Program-made: the position numbers and the translations under genes
The notes under the pieces: model-generated
The model's input: only the letters and a program-made list of their open reading frames with translations
Told to the model about the DNA's origin: nothing
Databases searched by the model: none
DNA from: Verrucomicrobiia bacterium
GTDB lineage: Bacteria; Verrucomicrobiota; Verrucomicrobiia; Limisphaerales; Fontisphaeraceae
Assembly: GCA_026414565.1 (NCBI GenBank)
Contig: JAOAIT010000041.1
Coordinates: forward strand, 1-64,000
DNA length: 64,000 nt
Direction of reading: 5' to 3'
In this document: positions 28,301-36,859 of the stretch, piece by piece
How the letters are laid out: the number at the start of each line of letters is the position of its first letter
Numbering within the stretch: the first letter of the stretch is position 1

Positions 28301-29368
28301 TTACCCTTTCAGGCGCTCGAGTTTAATGGGATACGTCTGCCCGGAGTTCCATTGCGCCACATAGAGGTTTTCCTCCCGGTCCACCAGCAGGCCGTGCGGA
28401 TAACGAAACACGGTGGTATTGGCGCTCATGGGCTGCAGGCGTTGGCCCTCATAAACCGGCGCGCCTGCCGCCAGGTTGGCCACGATCCGATTCTGCCGAT
28501 CCAAAATGGAGACAAAGCCGTTCTCGGTGTCCGAACCTGTGGGCCGCGTGGCGCCCTTCAGGTGGGGCACCACCAGGTGCTCGCCCCAGGGCACTATAAA
28601 ACAAGGCATGGCCCCGGCCAGGGAGATGGAGCCCAGATATTCCCCGGCCGGGGAAAAGCGTTTAATGGCGCTTTGCGAGCGGCTGGTGATCAACAATTCC
28701 GGCCGGGACGGATCACGGCGGTCCACGTGCAGGCCATGCGCACATTTCAGGGCGGCTGGCGAATCATCGTCCCCGCCGAAGACCCGAATCAGCCGCCCTC
28801 GCGGATCATAATGCAGGATGTAGTTGAGGCCGTAACCATCCGCCACGTAGAAAGTCCCATCCCCGTTGACCGCCACGTGGGTGGGCTTGTACTGCTCGGT
28901 GCGGCGGTAGGGCGGAATCCCCTCCGGCCATCCCAGGGTCATCAGAATCACGCCGTCCAGGGTGGTCTTGTACACTTCATGCCGATCGTGATCTGTTATA
29001 AAAAGCCGCTCTTCCCCATCCTCCGTGAACAGCGTCAGCCCGTGCGCCCCGGGCCATTGGGTGCCCCATTTGCCCAGCAACCGGCCCTCGGCATTATAAA
29101 TAATGACATTGTTGGCCGTGTGGTTGGTCAGCAGAAAAATGCGGCCGTCCCGGCTTTGCACCATCCCGTGACAATCTTTGACCGGCGTTTGCCGGTCCAG
29201 CACTCCCCAATTTCTAAGCACGCGATAACGGTAGGAACCTTGCCCCAAAATCATGGGTTCTTCTGCGGCAGCGGATGGCAGGGCGGGCGTTAACGCCGCG
29301 CCGGTCAGGGCCACGGCGAGGGAACGCAAAAAATCTCGGCGGCTGTCCGCAGATTCATTATTGCTCAT
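28301..29368 (-). CDS. Tat-exported NHL/beta-propeller protein
   Basis: A 355-residue protein with a classical twin-arginine signal (SRRDFLRSLAVALTGAAL) and a six-bladed propeller of NHL-like repeats. Examples are GMVQSRDGRIFLLTNHTANNV, HVAVNGDGTFYVADGYG and PHGLLVDREENLYVAQWNSG. The blades bear many Asp and His residues that could bind metal, as in peptidyl-hydroxyglycine lyase-like propellers, but no specific enzymatic motif is evident. It converges on gyrA with a 60-base gap. Similar Tat-exported propellers are widespread in Planctomycetota and Verrucomicrobiota and mostly uncharacterised. Confidence 0.75.
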   Translation of the reverse strand: MSNNESADSRRDFLRSLAVALTGAALTPALPSAAAEEPMILGQGSYRYRVLRNWGVLDRQTPVKDCHGMVQSRDGRIFLLTNHTANNVIIYNAEGRLLGKWGTQWPGAHGLTLFTEDGEERLFITDHDRHEVYKTTLDGVILMTLGWPEGIPPYRRTEQYKPTHVAVNGDGTFYVADGYGLNYILHYDPRGRLIRVFGGDDDSPAALKCAHGLHVDRRDPSRPELLITSRSQSAIKRFSPAGEYLGSISLAGAMPCFIVPWGEHLVVPHLKGATRPTGSDTENGFVSILDRQNRIVANLAAGAPVYEGQRLQPMSANTTVFRYPHGLLVDREENLYVAQWNSGQTYPIKLERLKG

Positions 29369-29459
29369 GGATTATATTATCATGACTTCTTCAGGCCGCA
29401 AACGTACGACAGGGCAGGGGACGCGGAACAAAAAGAGTTTTGGACTGGACGGCCGGCAT

Positions 29460-30200
29460 CTACTGGCCGACGTCAAAAATGAGGCGTGTGCGGCTGCGGG
29501 TCTGGACGTTGCGCATTTCCATTTCCTCCAAACGATACTGGCCGGCCACTTTCTTGAAGCTGTTCAACTCAAACTCTTTAAGCAGTTTGCCGCCTGCATC
29601 GTAGGCCTGGGCGCGCAGGATGCCGCCGGTTTCATTATCAATCCAGGAAACGACGCGGCTGTAACCCAGCGCGGCATCACCGGTCCCAGGCCGGCTTTCT
29701 AAGACCCGGCAGGGCCGGCTCATGGTCATTTCCTTGCGCAGCAATTTTTGCTCGCGCCAGCGCAGGAATTCCAGCCCCAGGTCGCCGATGTAAAAATCCG
29801 ACCCGGCAAAGACCTCGGTGGGCGCAATGGCGGCATTGGTTTGGTTCAAGGTGGAGCTGCCCGGGGCGGCCGTCACCAAGACATAGTGATTGGTGCTTCC
29901 CGGGGATCGGTGAATAAGCAACTGCCGCGGCGGCAGGTTGGTGTCCCCGGCCAGGGTTTGATAAATAGAAGTCCAGCGGGGTTGCCCCGGAATGACCTTA
30001 AACAGAAAGGGGATTTCCCGCGTGGGCTGGCCGCGCTGGCGAATCACCACCTTGCCCGTCATCTCCACGGCCTCCTCGGGACTCAGCGCGCATAAATCCG
30101 CGGCGAGGGCCTGCCCCGCCGCGGCGTCGGAAGTGGCGGCAGCCACCCCCCCGGCGGGGATGCCCAAGCTCAAGAGGAGCAACAACAGCCGGCGGTTCAT
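29460..30200 (-). CDS. LolA-like outer-membrane lipoprotein-sorting protein
   Basis: A 246-residue exported protein (signal MNRRLLLLLLSLGIPAGGVAAA). The half-barrel pattern LTGKVVIRQRG-type strand (here MTGKVVIRQRGQPTREIPF), the central YIGDLGLEFLRW, and the late segment ESRPGTGDAALGYSRVVSWIDNETGGILRAQAYDAGGK match the LolA/outer-membrane lipoprotein-sorting fold seen in PVC genomes. Such proteins ferry or bind lipoprotein acyl chains in the periplasm. Its ATG overlaps the lon stop by four bases on a TCAT/ATGA junction, so translation is probably coupled to lon. Confidence 0.72.
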   Translation of the reverse strand: MNRRLLLLLLSLGIPAGGVAAATSDAAAGQALAADLCALSPEEAVEMTGKVVIRQRGQPTREIPFLFKVIPGQPRWTSIYQTLAGDTNLPPRQLLIHRSPGSTNHYVLVTAAPGSSTLNQTNAAIAPTEVFAGSDFYIGDLGLEFLRWREQKLLRKEMTMSRPCRVLESRPGTGDAALGYSRVVSWIDNETGGILRAQAYDAGGKLLKEFELNSFKKVAGQYRLEEMEMRNVQTRSRTRLIFDVGQ

Positions 30201-32590
30201 CGGGGCAGCAGGGCGAGGCCAATCAGTTCGTCCACGTGCCGGACAAAATGCACCTTGAGGCGGCGGCGCACCTCCGGCGGCACTTCGCTCCAGTCACCGC
30301 GGTTTTCCTCAGGCAGGGCCACCTGTTTCAGACCGGCCCGCGCGGCGGCCAGGACTTTTTCTTTGATGCCCCCCACCCGCAAGACCCGCCCCCGCAGGCT
30401 GATCTCTCCGGTCATGGCCAGGTCGGAGCGCACGCGCCGCTGGCTGATCAGCGAGGCCAGAGCCACGGCAATGGTGGCGCCGGCGCTGGGGCCGTCCTTC
30501 GGCGTCGCGCCGGCGGGCACATGTACATGGATGTCCCATTTGTCATGATCGTCCAGCTTCAGCCCCAGCTTCTGGCTCTGACTGCGCAAATAACTCAACG
30601 CCGTCTGGGCGCTTTCCTTCATGACCTCCCCCAGCGATCCGGTGAGCAACAATTTCCCGCTGCCGGGCATGCGGGTGGCCTCGATGTACAGCACGTCTCC
30701 CCCCACCGGGGTCCACGCCAGTCCAATGGCGATGCCGGCATCGGTAATTTTATCCTTTTCATCCTCCGGAAACTTGGGCGGCCCCAGGTAGCTTTCGAGA
30801 TCCTGCGGTTGGATGACGATGCGCGGGCATTGGCCGTTGTTTTCCACCAGCCGGCGGGCCGATTTGCGCAGCAGGGCGGCCATTTCGCGTTCGAGCTGGC
30901 GCACCCCGGCCTCGCGGGTGTAATCGCGAATGATGCGTTTGATGGTCGGCAGGGGCAGGGAGACTTGGCGCGCAGTCAACCCATGCTCCTCCCGCTGCCG
31001 GGGCAGCAAATGCCGCCGGGCAATTTCCAATTTTTCCTCGGCCGTGTAACTGGGCAGCTCAATGACTTCCAGCCGGTCGCGCAGGGCCGGGTGCACCGGC
31101 TCCAGCCAGTTGGCGGTGGTGATGAACAGCACCTGCGACAAATCAAACGGCAGATCCAGGTAGTTGTCGGTGAAAGTGTTGTTTTGCTGGGGATCCAACA
31201 CCTCGAGCAGGGCCGAGGCCGGGTCACCGCGGAAATCGGCGCCCACCTTGTCCAGTTCGTCCAACAGAATGACGGGATTGCGGGTCTCCACCCGGCGCAG
31301 ACATTGAATGATCCGCCCGGGCATGGCGCCCACATACGTGCGGCGGTGCCCGCGAATCTCCGCCTCGTCATGCATGCCCCCCAGGGCGATGCGGGCAAAC
31401 TTGCGGCCCAAAGCGTCAGCGACACTTTTCCCCAGCGAGGTTTTCCCCACGCCCGGCGGCCCCACCAGACAGAGGATGGGGCCTTTAATTTCGCGTTTCA
31501 GCTTTAGCACGGCCAGGAATTCCAGCAGCCGCTCCTTGACCTTTTGCAGCCCGTAATGTTGGGCATCGAGCAACTTGGCCGCCTTGTGCAAATCAAACTG
31601 GTCCTCGGTGGTCTTCTGCCACGGCAGCGCCAGTATCCAGTCCAGATAATTGCGCGAGACGGTGTACTCGGCCACATTGGGCGGGATCTGCTGCAACCGC
31701 TCCCATTCCTTCATCGCCACCTTGCGCACCTCCTCGGGCAGGGGGTCTTTTTCGATGCGCTCGCGCAGCTGATTCAGCTCCGTGGTCTGGGGATCGGTCT
31801 CCCCCAGTTCCCGTTGAATGGCCCGGATTTGCTCGCGCAGGAAATAATCGCGTTGCGACTTGGCCATGCTCGAGGCCACTTCATTCTGGATTTTAGTGCC
31901 CAGCGTGAGCACTTCCAGTTCCCGCTGCATGAGCGGCAGCAAATAAGTCAGCCGCTCCTTTACTACGTGCTTTTCGAGCAGCGCCTGGCGATCCTGCAGG
32001 CTGATGTTGAGCGTAGGCGCAATCAAATCCGTCAGCGGGCCGGGTTCCTGCGTGTTCAGCGCCGCCACCTTGATCTGTTCACTCAGGGCAGGGGACAGCT
32101 TGATAATTTCCTGGAACTTGGCCTGCACGTTGCGGACCAGGGCCTCCACCTCCACGGATTTCTCCGTTTCGTCCTTCAACAATTCCACCCGCGCCTTGAG
32201 GTAGGGCGACTGCTCCAGGTATTCCACCACCCGGAAACGGCGCAGACCCTCCACCAGAATGCGGACGGTGTTGTCTGGAAACTTGAGCATCTTGAGCACC
32301 CGCGCCGCGCAGCCGAAACGATACAAATCGTCGGGGCCGGGCTCCTCCAAATCCGGTTTGTGCTGCAGGATAAGCCCCAGAAAACGATCGCCCCCTACCA
32401 CGTCGTCAATGAGTTTGATGCCCTGGCTGGACTCCACCAGCAGCGGCGCCACCATGCCGGGGAAAAACACAATATCCGCCAGCCCCATGATGGGCAGGAT
32501 GTCCGGCAAGGTTTTGCCGGTGGGACGGGGAGCGGTGGTTTCGCCGCCCTCGGTCAGGATCGAGATGAACTCTGTATCGGGTGTTGCCAT
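30197..32590 (-). CDS. lon: ATP-dependent Lon protease
   Basis: A 797-residue cytoplasmic AAA+ protease that degrades misfolded and regulatory proteins. The N-terminal LON substrate domain (about 30-220) begins PIMGLADIVFFPGMVAPLLV. The AAA+ module has Walker A GPPGVGKTS with Lys383, Walker B VILLDELDK and the sensor region. The C-terminal protease domain has catalytic Ser702 in PKDGPSAGA and Lys745 in GGIKEKVLAAARAG. Length is typical of bacterial LonA. It lies 46 bases downstream of hsp20 on the same strand, giving a proteostasis pair likely expressed together under heat or envelope stress. Confidence 0.96.
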   Translation of the reverse strand: MATPDTEFISILTEGGETTAPRPTGKTLPDILPIMGLADIVFFPGMVAPLLVESSQGIKLIDDVVGGDRFLGLILQHKPDLEEPGPDDLYRFGCAARVLKMLKFPDNTVRILVEGLRRFRVVEYLEQSPYLKARVELLKDETEKSVEVEALVRNVQAKFQEIIKLSPALSEQIKVAALNTQEPGPLTDLIAPTLNISLQDRQALLEKHVVKERLTYLLPLMQRELEVLTLGTKIQNEVASSMAKSQRDYFLREQIRAIQRELGETDPQTTELNQLRERIEKDPLPEEVRKVAMKEWERLQQIPPNVAEYTVSRNYLDWILALPWQKTTEDQFDLHKAAKLLDAQHYGLQKVKERLLEFLAVLKLKREIKGPILCLVGPPGVGKTSLGKSVADALGRKFARIALGGMHDEAEIRGHRRTYVGAMPGRIIQCLRRVETRNPVILLDELDKVGADFRGDPASALLEVLDPQQNNTFTDNYLDLPFDLSQVLFITTANWLEPVHPALRDRLEVIELPSYTAEEKLEIARRHLLPRQREEHGLTARQVSLPLPTIKRIIRDYTREAGVRQLEREMAALLRKSARRLVENNGQCPRIVIQPQDLESYLGPPKFPEDEKDKITDAGIAIGLAWTPVGGDVLYIEATRMPGSGKLLLTGSLGEVMKESAQTALSYLRSQSQKLGLKLDDHDKWDIHVHVPAGATPKDGPSAGATIAVALASLISQRRVRSDLAMTGEISLRGRVLRVGGIKEKVLAAARAGLKQVALPEENRGDWSEVPPEVRRRLKVHFVRHVDELIGLALLPR

Positions 32591-32636
32591 GGCCCTTGAA
32601 TGCCCCCCTGTCGCCCCGTTGAACCCTCACCCGTAA

Positions 32637-33041
32637 TCAGGAACCGCGTCCGGTGGAGGAATGCCCGTTGCGCTCGGTTTGCTGTAGGGGGATGTCAATC
32701 CGCAAAAAGCCGTTCACATACGCGGCGGTGGCGCGGCTCAGGTCATAACCGCTGGGGATTTCGATCACATTTTCAAACCGCCCGTAGTTGATTTCCATCA
32801 CCAGGAAATTGCACTTGGGGGCGCGGCAGCCGTCGGGCCGGTTGCCGCTGATCCGCAGCCGGTTCTCCTCGATGCACAAGGAAAGGTCTTCCCGGCGCAT
32901 GCCGGCGAGCTCCACTTTGATGACCAACCCCTCGTCGGTGGTATAGACATCGGTATTCGGCACCCAATCTCCTTCGCCCCCGGCGGGGTCCATGCGCGAG
33001 GTCTGCCGCGCAAAATGCACCGACGATTTGATCCTATGCAT
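32637..33041 (-). CDS. Hsp20/alpha-crystallin small heat shock protein
   Basis: A 134-residue holdase. The alpha-crystallin domain runs from about residue 27 (VPNTDVYTTDEGLVIKVELAGMRREDLSLCIEE starts it) to the end, with the family motif-like AYVNGFLRIDIPL near the C-terminus in place of the usual A-x-x-x-NGVL-x-I. The N-terminal arm is short. A Cys-containing loop (DGCRAPKCNF) is unusual but not disqualifying. It sits directly upstream of lon on the same strand, consistent with joint control of protein quality. No CIRCE-type inverted repeat was noticed upstream. Confidence 0.9.
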   Translation of the reverse strand: MHRIKSSVHFARQTSRMDPAGGEGDWVPNTDVYTTDEGLVIKVELAGMRREDLSLCIEENRLRISGNRPDGCRAPKCNFLVMEINYGRFENVIEIPSGYDLSRATAAYVNGFLRIDIPLQQTERNGHSSTGRGS

Positions 33042-33098
33042 AGGTTGACACCGTGAATACTTTACTCCATGTGTTGCCCCGGCTCAAGCGCGGGTTTT

Positions 33099-33308
33099 TC
33101 ATGGGGCAGGGGGTTTGAGGCCGATCGCCACCGGGCCATCCTTGGTGGCCCGCAGGCGCAGCCGGGCGGGGCGGCCACCACCGCCGCCACAGCAATCGCT
33201 GCAGGGCAGTCCTTGTACGCCGCGTTGCCGGCGCCGCCACCACCGCCACGCGAATCCCGCGGCGGTGAGCGCCACCAGGCTGAGCGCCACGATCTCCTGA
33301 GCATCCAT
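33099..33308 (-). CDS. tiny Cys-rich single-pass membrane protein (FeoB-associated-like)
   Basis: A 69-residue protein: a short N-terminal hydrophobic helix (IVALSLVALTAAGFAWRWW), a basic stop-transfer patch (RRRQRG), a Cys/Gly motif LPCSDCCGGGGG, then a polar tail. The layout resembles FeoB-associated Cys-rich membrane proteins (family knowledge), although no feoA or feoB is in the window. The ATG at 33306-33308 is eight bases after the stop of the methyltransferase-like gene, in the same strand run. Function is unknown; metal or Fe-S handling is a guess from the Cys cluster. Confidence 0.55.
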   Translation of the reverse strand: MDAQEIVALSLVALTAAGFAWRWWRRRQRGVQGLPCSDCCGGGGGRPARLRLRATKDGPVAIGLKPPAP

Positions 33309-33315
33309 CACCTTA

Positions 33316-34227
33316 TTACAATACGCTCGGATGTCCGGCCTGCAAGGGCTGAAATTGCGGATGGCTTTGGAGTTTCTCCCAGCTTGCGGACGAAAGCCGC
33401 CGCCGTTGGTACTGCGGACTGTGCAGGGGTTCGGCACAGGTGGAGCGCCGGGCCCGCGCCAGCCAGGCGGCCGGCAGGGGCCGCTCCACCAATTCCCGAT
33501 GCGTGGCGGCCAGGGTGGTTTCCTCCTTCTCGCCGGTGGCGCAACCTGTGCCCACAAAAAACCCGGCCAGCAGCCAGGTGACGCGCAGCATCGTGCTGCG
33601 GGAATACGTCGCCATCGCGCAGGGGCGCGAGGCATCCAGCAGGGCATGCAACCGCTGAAACAGGGGTAGCGTCCACATCTCCGGATTGCGGGCGGGTGAG
33701 AAGGGATCGTAGAGAATCAAGTGCGGCTTGGGCCAGGTGTTCGCCGCCGGGCTGTGCAGCAGGGTGGGGAAGTCGCCCACTTGTAATTCCCAATATACGC
33801 TCAGGGCGGCCTCTTGTAATTCGATATGGCGCTCGGTGGCGAGTTGATGGAGCAACGCCTCCCGCCCGCGCAGATAACCCAGCTCCGCGGCATGGGCCAG
33901 AGCGAAACGGAGCGGCTCCACCGTGCAGTCAAAACTGATCACCCGCAGCACTGCAGGCAGGGGACGGGCGGCATCCAACACCGCCAGGGCGTTGGCCGCG
34001 CCGCCCAGCCCCACATCCCAAATTACAAATTCGCCTGCATGCGCCGCCAGCCGCTCCGCCAGGCGCATTTGCTCCACGTATAGCGCGCGGGCTTCGGCAG
34101 CCGGGCCGATGACCGGGTGAAAGGTCTCCCCCGCCGCCACAGCCCGGATGCTGCACACGCCGGTGGGCAGGCGCACAATGGCATAATCCGGGGCCATGGC
34201 CGCGGTGGGGCTGCCGCTGCTGGGCAT
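33316..34227 (-). CDS. MnmC-like (DUF752) tRNA-modifying methyltransferase
   Basis: A 303-residue Rossmann-fold protein. FVIWDVGLGGAANALAVL is the SAM-binding loop, and LILYDPFSPARNPEMWTLPLFQRL followed by CAMATYSRSTMLRVTWLLAGFFVGTG matches the characteristic C-terminal half of MnmC methyltransferase domains. Those proteins methylate the wobble uridine side chain in tRNA. The FAD-dependent oxidoreductase domain of E. coli MnmC is absent, as in stand-alone versions. The start lies five bases after the apgM stop; an alternative ATG ten codons later (MAPDYAIV) is possible. Target is inferred from family only. Confidence 0.75.
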   Translation of the reverse strand: MPSSGSPTAAMAPDYAIVRLPTGVCSIRAVAAGETFHPVIGPAAEARALYVEQMRLAERLAAHAGEFVIWDVGLGGAANALAVLDAARPLPAVLRVISFDCTVEPLRFALAHAAELGYLRGREALLHQLATERHIELQEAALSVYWELQVGDFPTLLHSPAANTWPKPHLILYDPFSPARNPEMWTLPLFQRLHALLDASRPCAMATYSRSTMLRVTWLLAGFFVGTGCATGEKEETTLAATHRELVERPLPAAWLARARRSTCAEPLHSPQYQRRRLSSASWEKLQSHPQFQPLQAGHPSVL

Positions 34228-34232
34228 CCGGC

Positions 34233-35459
34233 TCAGGCGCCGAATTTGTCAAACATCCGGGCGTTGGCCTGGAGCAGGCGGATGAGGTACTTGGCCTCAA
34301 AAACGCCCAGCGAGCCTTGATTGGCGCCCGTTTCGGTGAACCGTTGCAACTTGTCCGAGCCGCTGTAGGCGGAATGAATCAGCACCGGTTGCGGATGCCA
34401 CGAGTGCGCCTTCAAGGCGCACGGCGTGGAATGATCCCCCGTGATGCACAACACATCCGGCTTCTTCTCCAGCAGGATCGGCAGGGCGGCGTCAAATTCT
34501 TCGATGGCCTTTTTCTTCGCCTCGAAATTGCCGTCTTCGCCGTATTTGTCCGTGTACTTGTAATGAATGAAGAAGAAATCAAAATTATTGTATTCCGCCA
34601 GGTAGGCGCGGAATTGCTCTGCAATGGTTTGCGCTCCTTCGAGCTTCTTCATCCCCACCAGTTGCGCCAGCCCCTTGTACATCGGATAAACCGCAAGGCA
34701 GGCCGGTTTGAGCAGGTAGCGCTCCTCGAAGAGCGGGATTTCCGGTTGATGCGCAATGCCGCGCATCAGGAAACCATTGGCCGGCTTCTCATTTTTCAAG
34801 AGGGGCAGGGCGGCCTTGTAGAAGTCCGCCACCAGTTTGGCCATTTTCTTCTGTTTGGCGTTGGCGGGATCGCGCGGCTTGACCTGGGGAATAGGGAACC
34901 CTTCCCGGTTGGGATCTGCGTCGGTCAGGGGGCCTTCCAGTCCTTTGCCGCGGAAGACCACCACAAAACGATGCTCCTTGCCCGCCTTGATGATGACTTC
35001 CGTATCGCCGATCTTTTTGATTTTGTCGGCCAGCAACTTGCACAGGCGCTCGCAGACTTCGGTGGGAATGCGCCCGGCGCGGCGATCGGTCACGATGCCG
35101 TTGGCGTCCAGGGTGGCAAAGTTGGCCCGGGCGCAAACATCGCCCGCCTTCAACTCCACGCCCAGTCCCAGGGCTTCGATGACCCCGCGGCCCACCTGAT
35201 ACTCCAGCGGATCATAGCCAAAGAGCGCAAGATGACCGGGGCCGCTTCCGGGGGTGATGCCCGGGGCGACGGGGATCATGCGGCCCTGGGCGCAGCCCTG
35301 GGCCACCAGGGCATCCAGATGGGGGGTTTTGGCGGCTTCCAACGGAGTCATTTCGCCTTGGGCTTTGGTGGCGAGATCCCCCAGCCCATCCAGCACCACC
35401 AAGGCAATTTTGGCGTTGGTTTTAAGCGTCAGCTCCGAATACACAGCATCAAGGTTCAT
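34233..35459 (-). CDS. apgM: 2,3-bisphosphoglycerate-independent phosphoglycerate mutase, archaeal type (ApgM)
   Basis: A 408-residue alkaline-phosphatase-superfamily enzyme that interconverts 3- and 2-phosphoglycerate in glycolysis. Motifs are ALVVLDGLGDLATKAQGEMTPLEAA at the N-terminus, ITPGSGPGHLALFGYDP (the catalytic Ser region), FFFIHYKYTDKYGEDGNFEAK and VLCITGDHSTPCALKAHSWHP (metal ligands). Start at the second ATG is preferred because AAGGA lies eight bases before it, but only two bases before the ATG at 35465. The archaeal type is common in Verrucomicrobiota and other PVC bacteria. The gene heads the minus-strand run toward lon. Confidence 0.93.
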   Translation of the reverse strand: MNLDAVYSELTLKTNAKIALVVLDGLGDLATKAQGEMTPLEAAKTPHLDALVAQGCAQGRMIPVAPGITPGSGPGHLALFGYDPLEYQVGRGVIEALGLGVELKAGDVCARANFATLDANGIVTDRRAGRIPTEVCERLCKLLADKIKKIGDTEVIIKAGKEHRFVVVFRGKGLEGPLTDADPNREGFPIPQVKPRDPANAKQKKMAKLVADFYKAALPLLKNEKPANGFLMRGIAHQPEIPLFEERYLLKPACLAVYPMYKGLAQLVGMKKLEGAQTIAEQFRAYLAEYNNFDFFFIHYKYTDKYGEDGNFEAKKKAIEEFDAALPILLEKKPDVLCITGDHSTPCALKAHSWHPQPVLIHSAYSGSDKLQRFTETGANQGSLGVFEAKYLIRLLQANARMFDKFGA

Positions 35460-35612
35460 AGTCATATTCCTTCATGGCTCCGGCCCCTAAGCTCGCCGGG
35501 AGATTCCATGTTCGTTGCCCAACATTAACATCCACGTGGCCCGGGGAGCAGGTTTTGCCCCGCGCACCACCCTGCGGGCGATAATGCGGCCTTGGTCTGC
35601 GGTGTCAATGGA

Positions 35613-36683
35613 TTATTGGCCTCCGCCGGACGCCGCCAGTTCCCAGCGGCTCTCATGTGGCGGGCGGGAAGTCTCCAACAGAGCGAGAACCCGCTCCAAA
35701 ACCCGGGCCGGGGGCAGAGTTTGCAGACACTCCAGCAGCGGCCGGTGATGACAGGTGGCCTTCATGCAGGGCACGCATGGCAGGCTCAGTTGCAGGACAT
35801 TTTGCGGTTGCCCGTACGGACCGGTGCGGGCGGGTTCCGTCGGCCCAAACAACGCCACCACCGGCGTCCGCAGTGCGGCCGCGATGTGCATGGGACCTGT
35901 GTCATTGGTCACCACTACGGAGACCAGCCGCAACCACTCCACGGTCTCGGGCAGGGTGGTTTGACCGGCAAGGTTGAGAATCCTCCCGGGGGCTTCCACC
36001 GCGATGGCTTGGGCCAGGGGGGAGTCAGCCGCCCCCCCCATCACTACGATTTGAATTGCCGGATGCGCCGCCACCAAAAGCCGTGCCAGGGTGCTGAAGT
36101 GTTCCACCGGCCAGCGTTTGTTGGGCCAGCGCGCACCGGGCGCCATCGCCACCCACACCTTGCCCTCCGGGCGCCATCGCTGGGTTATGGAACGATGCGC
36201 GGCAAACCGGGGCGGCAGCCAGACAAAGGGAAGGGTGGTGGGCACGCCCAGACGCCGCAGCACTGACACATACCAATCCACCGCATGGGCCAGCGGATGC
36301 GGGCGCGGCACGCACAAATCATAAAAGCCATGCGCCCCCTCCCGGCCATCTTCCAGGCCGGCGAGCAATGCGCCGTTGGCCAGCCAGGCAAACACCCCGC
36401 TGCGCGCCAGGCTTTGCAGATCAATCACCCAGTCAAAACGACGGGAGCGCATCTGCTGGACGGTGTCCCACCAGCCCAGCCAGCCCCGCCCGTGGCGCCA
36501 GCCGCGGCGATCGAAGCGATACAGCCCCGTCAAATCGGGATCCCCTTCCAGCAAAGCCGCATAATCTTTCTCGATCCACCACCAGATTTCCGCTTCCGGA
36601 CGCCAGCGCCGCAGCAGACGCAACACAGGCACCGCCTGCGCCACGTCACCCAGCGAGCTTGGCTTGAGCAACAGGATTTTCAC
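35613..36683 (-). CDS. GT9 glycosyltransferase (heptosyltransferase family)
   Basis: A 356-residue ADP-heptose:LPS heptosyltransferase-like enzyme. MKILLLKPSSLGDVAQAVPVLRLLR opens the first Rossmann domain. The second carries MAPGARWPNKRWPVEHF, VVTNDTGPMHIAAAL and VALFGPTEPARTGPYG, where the donor nucleotide binds. A Cys-containing stretch (LPCVPCMKATC) near the C-terminus is common in this family. It would act at the cytoplasmic face during lipopolysaccharide core assembly, fitting kdsD and lpxR elsewhere in the window. It is divergent from scpA. Confidence 0.9.
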   Translation of the reverse strand: MKILLLKPSSLGDVAQAVPVLRLLRRWRPEAEIWWWIEKDYAALLEGDPDLTGLYRFDRRGWRHGRGWLGWWDTVQQMRSRRFDWVIDLQSLARSGVFAWLANGALLAGLEDGREGAHGFYDLCVPRPHPLAHAVDWYVSVLRRLGVPTTLPFVWLPPRFAAHRSITQRWRPEGKVWVAMAPGARWPNKRWPVEHFSTLARLLVAAHPAIQIVVMGGAADSPLAQAIAVEAPGRILNLAGQTTLPETVEWLRLVSVVVTNDTGPMHIAAALRTPVVALFGPTEPARTGPYGQPQNVLQLSLPCVPCMKATCHHRPLLECLQTLPPARVLERVLALLETSRPPHESRWELAASGGGQ

Positions 36684-36758
36684 GCCAATCTTCCCCGCGA
36701 TTGAGCGAGAGCGGGGGGGAATAATCCAGCAAAAAATCCCAACCCCGGCCTAATCTAT

Positions 36759-36775
36759 GAGGGCCGGCAGCCCTC
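36759..36775. repeat. short perfect stem-loop between divergent GT9 and scpA genes
   Basis: GAGGGC (36759-36764) and GCCCTC (36770-36775) are exact reverse complements with a five-base loop; TCAGCCTTTTT follows on the plus strand. It lies in the 176-base divergent region, so it may be a leader hairpin or operator rather than a gene-end terminator. Confidence 0.25.
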
Positions 36776-36859
36776 TCAGCCTTTTTCCGCGTTGCCAAAA
36801 GGGCGGGGAGGCTCCTAGGATGATTCCACCCGCTGGCTTGGGCGTCCCAGGCGGGTTGC

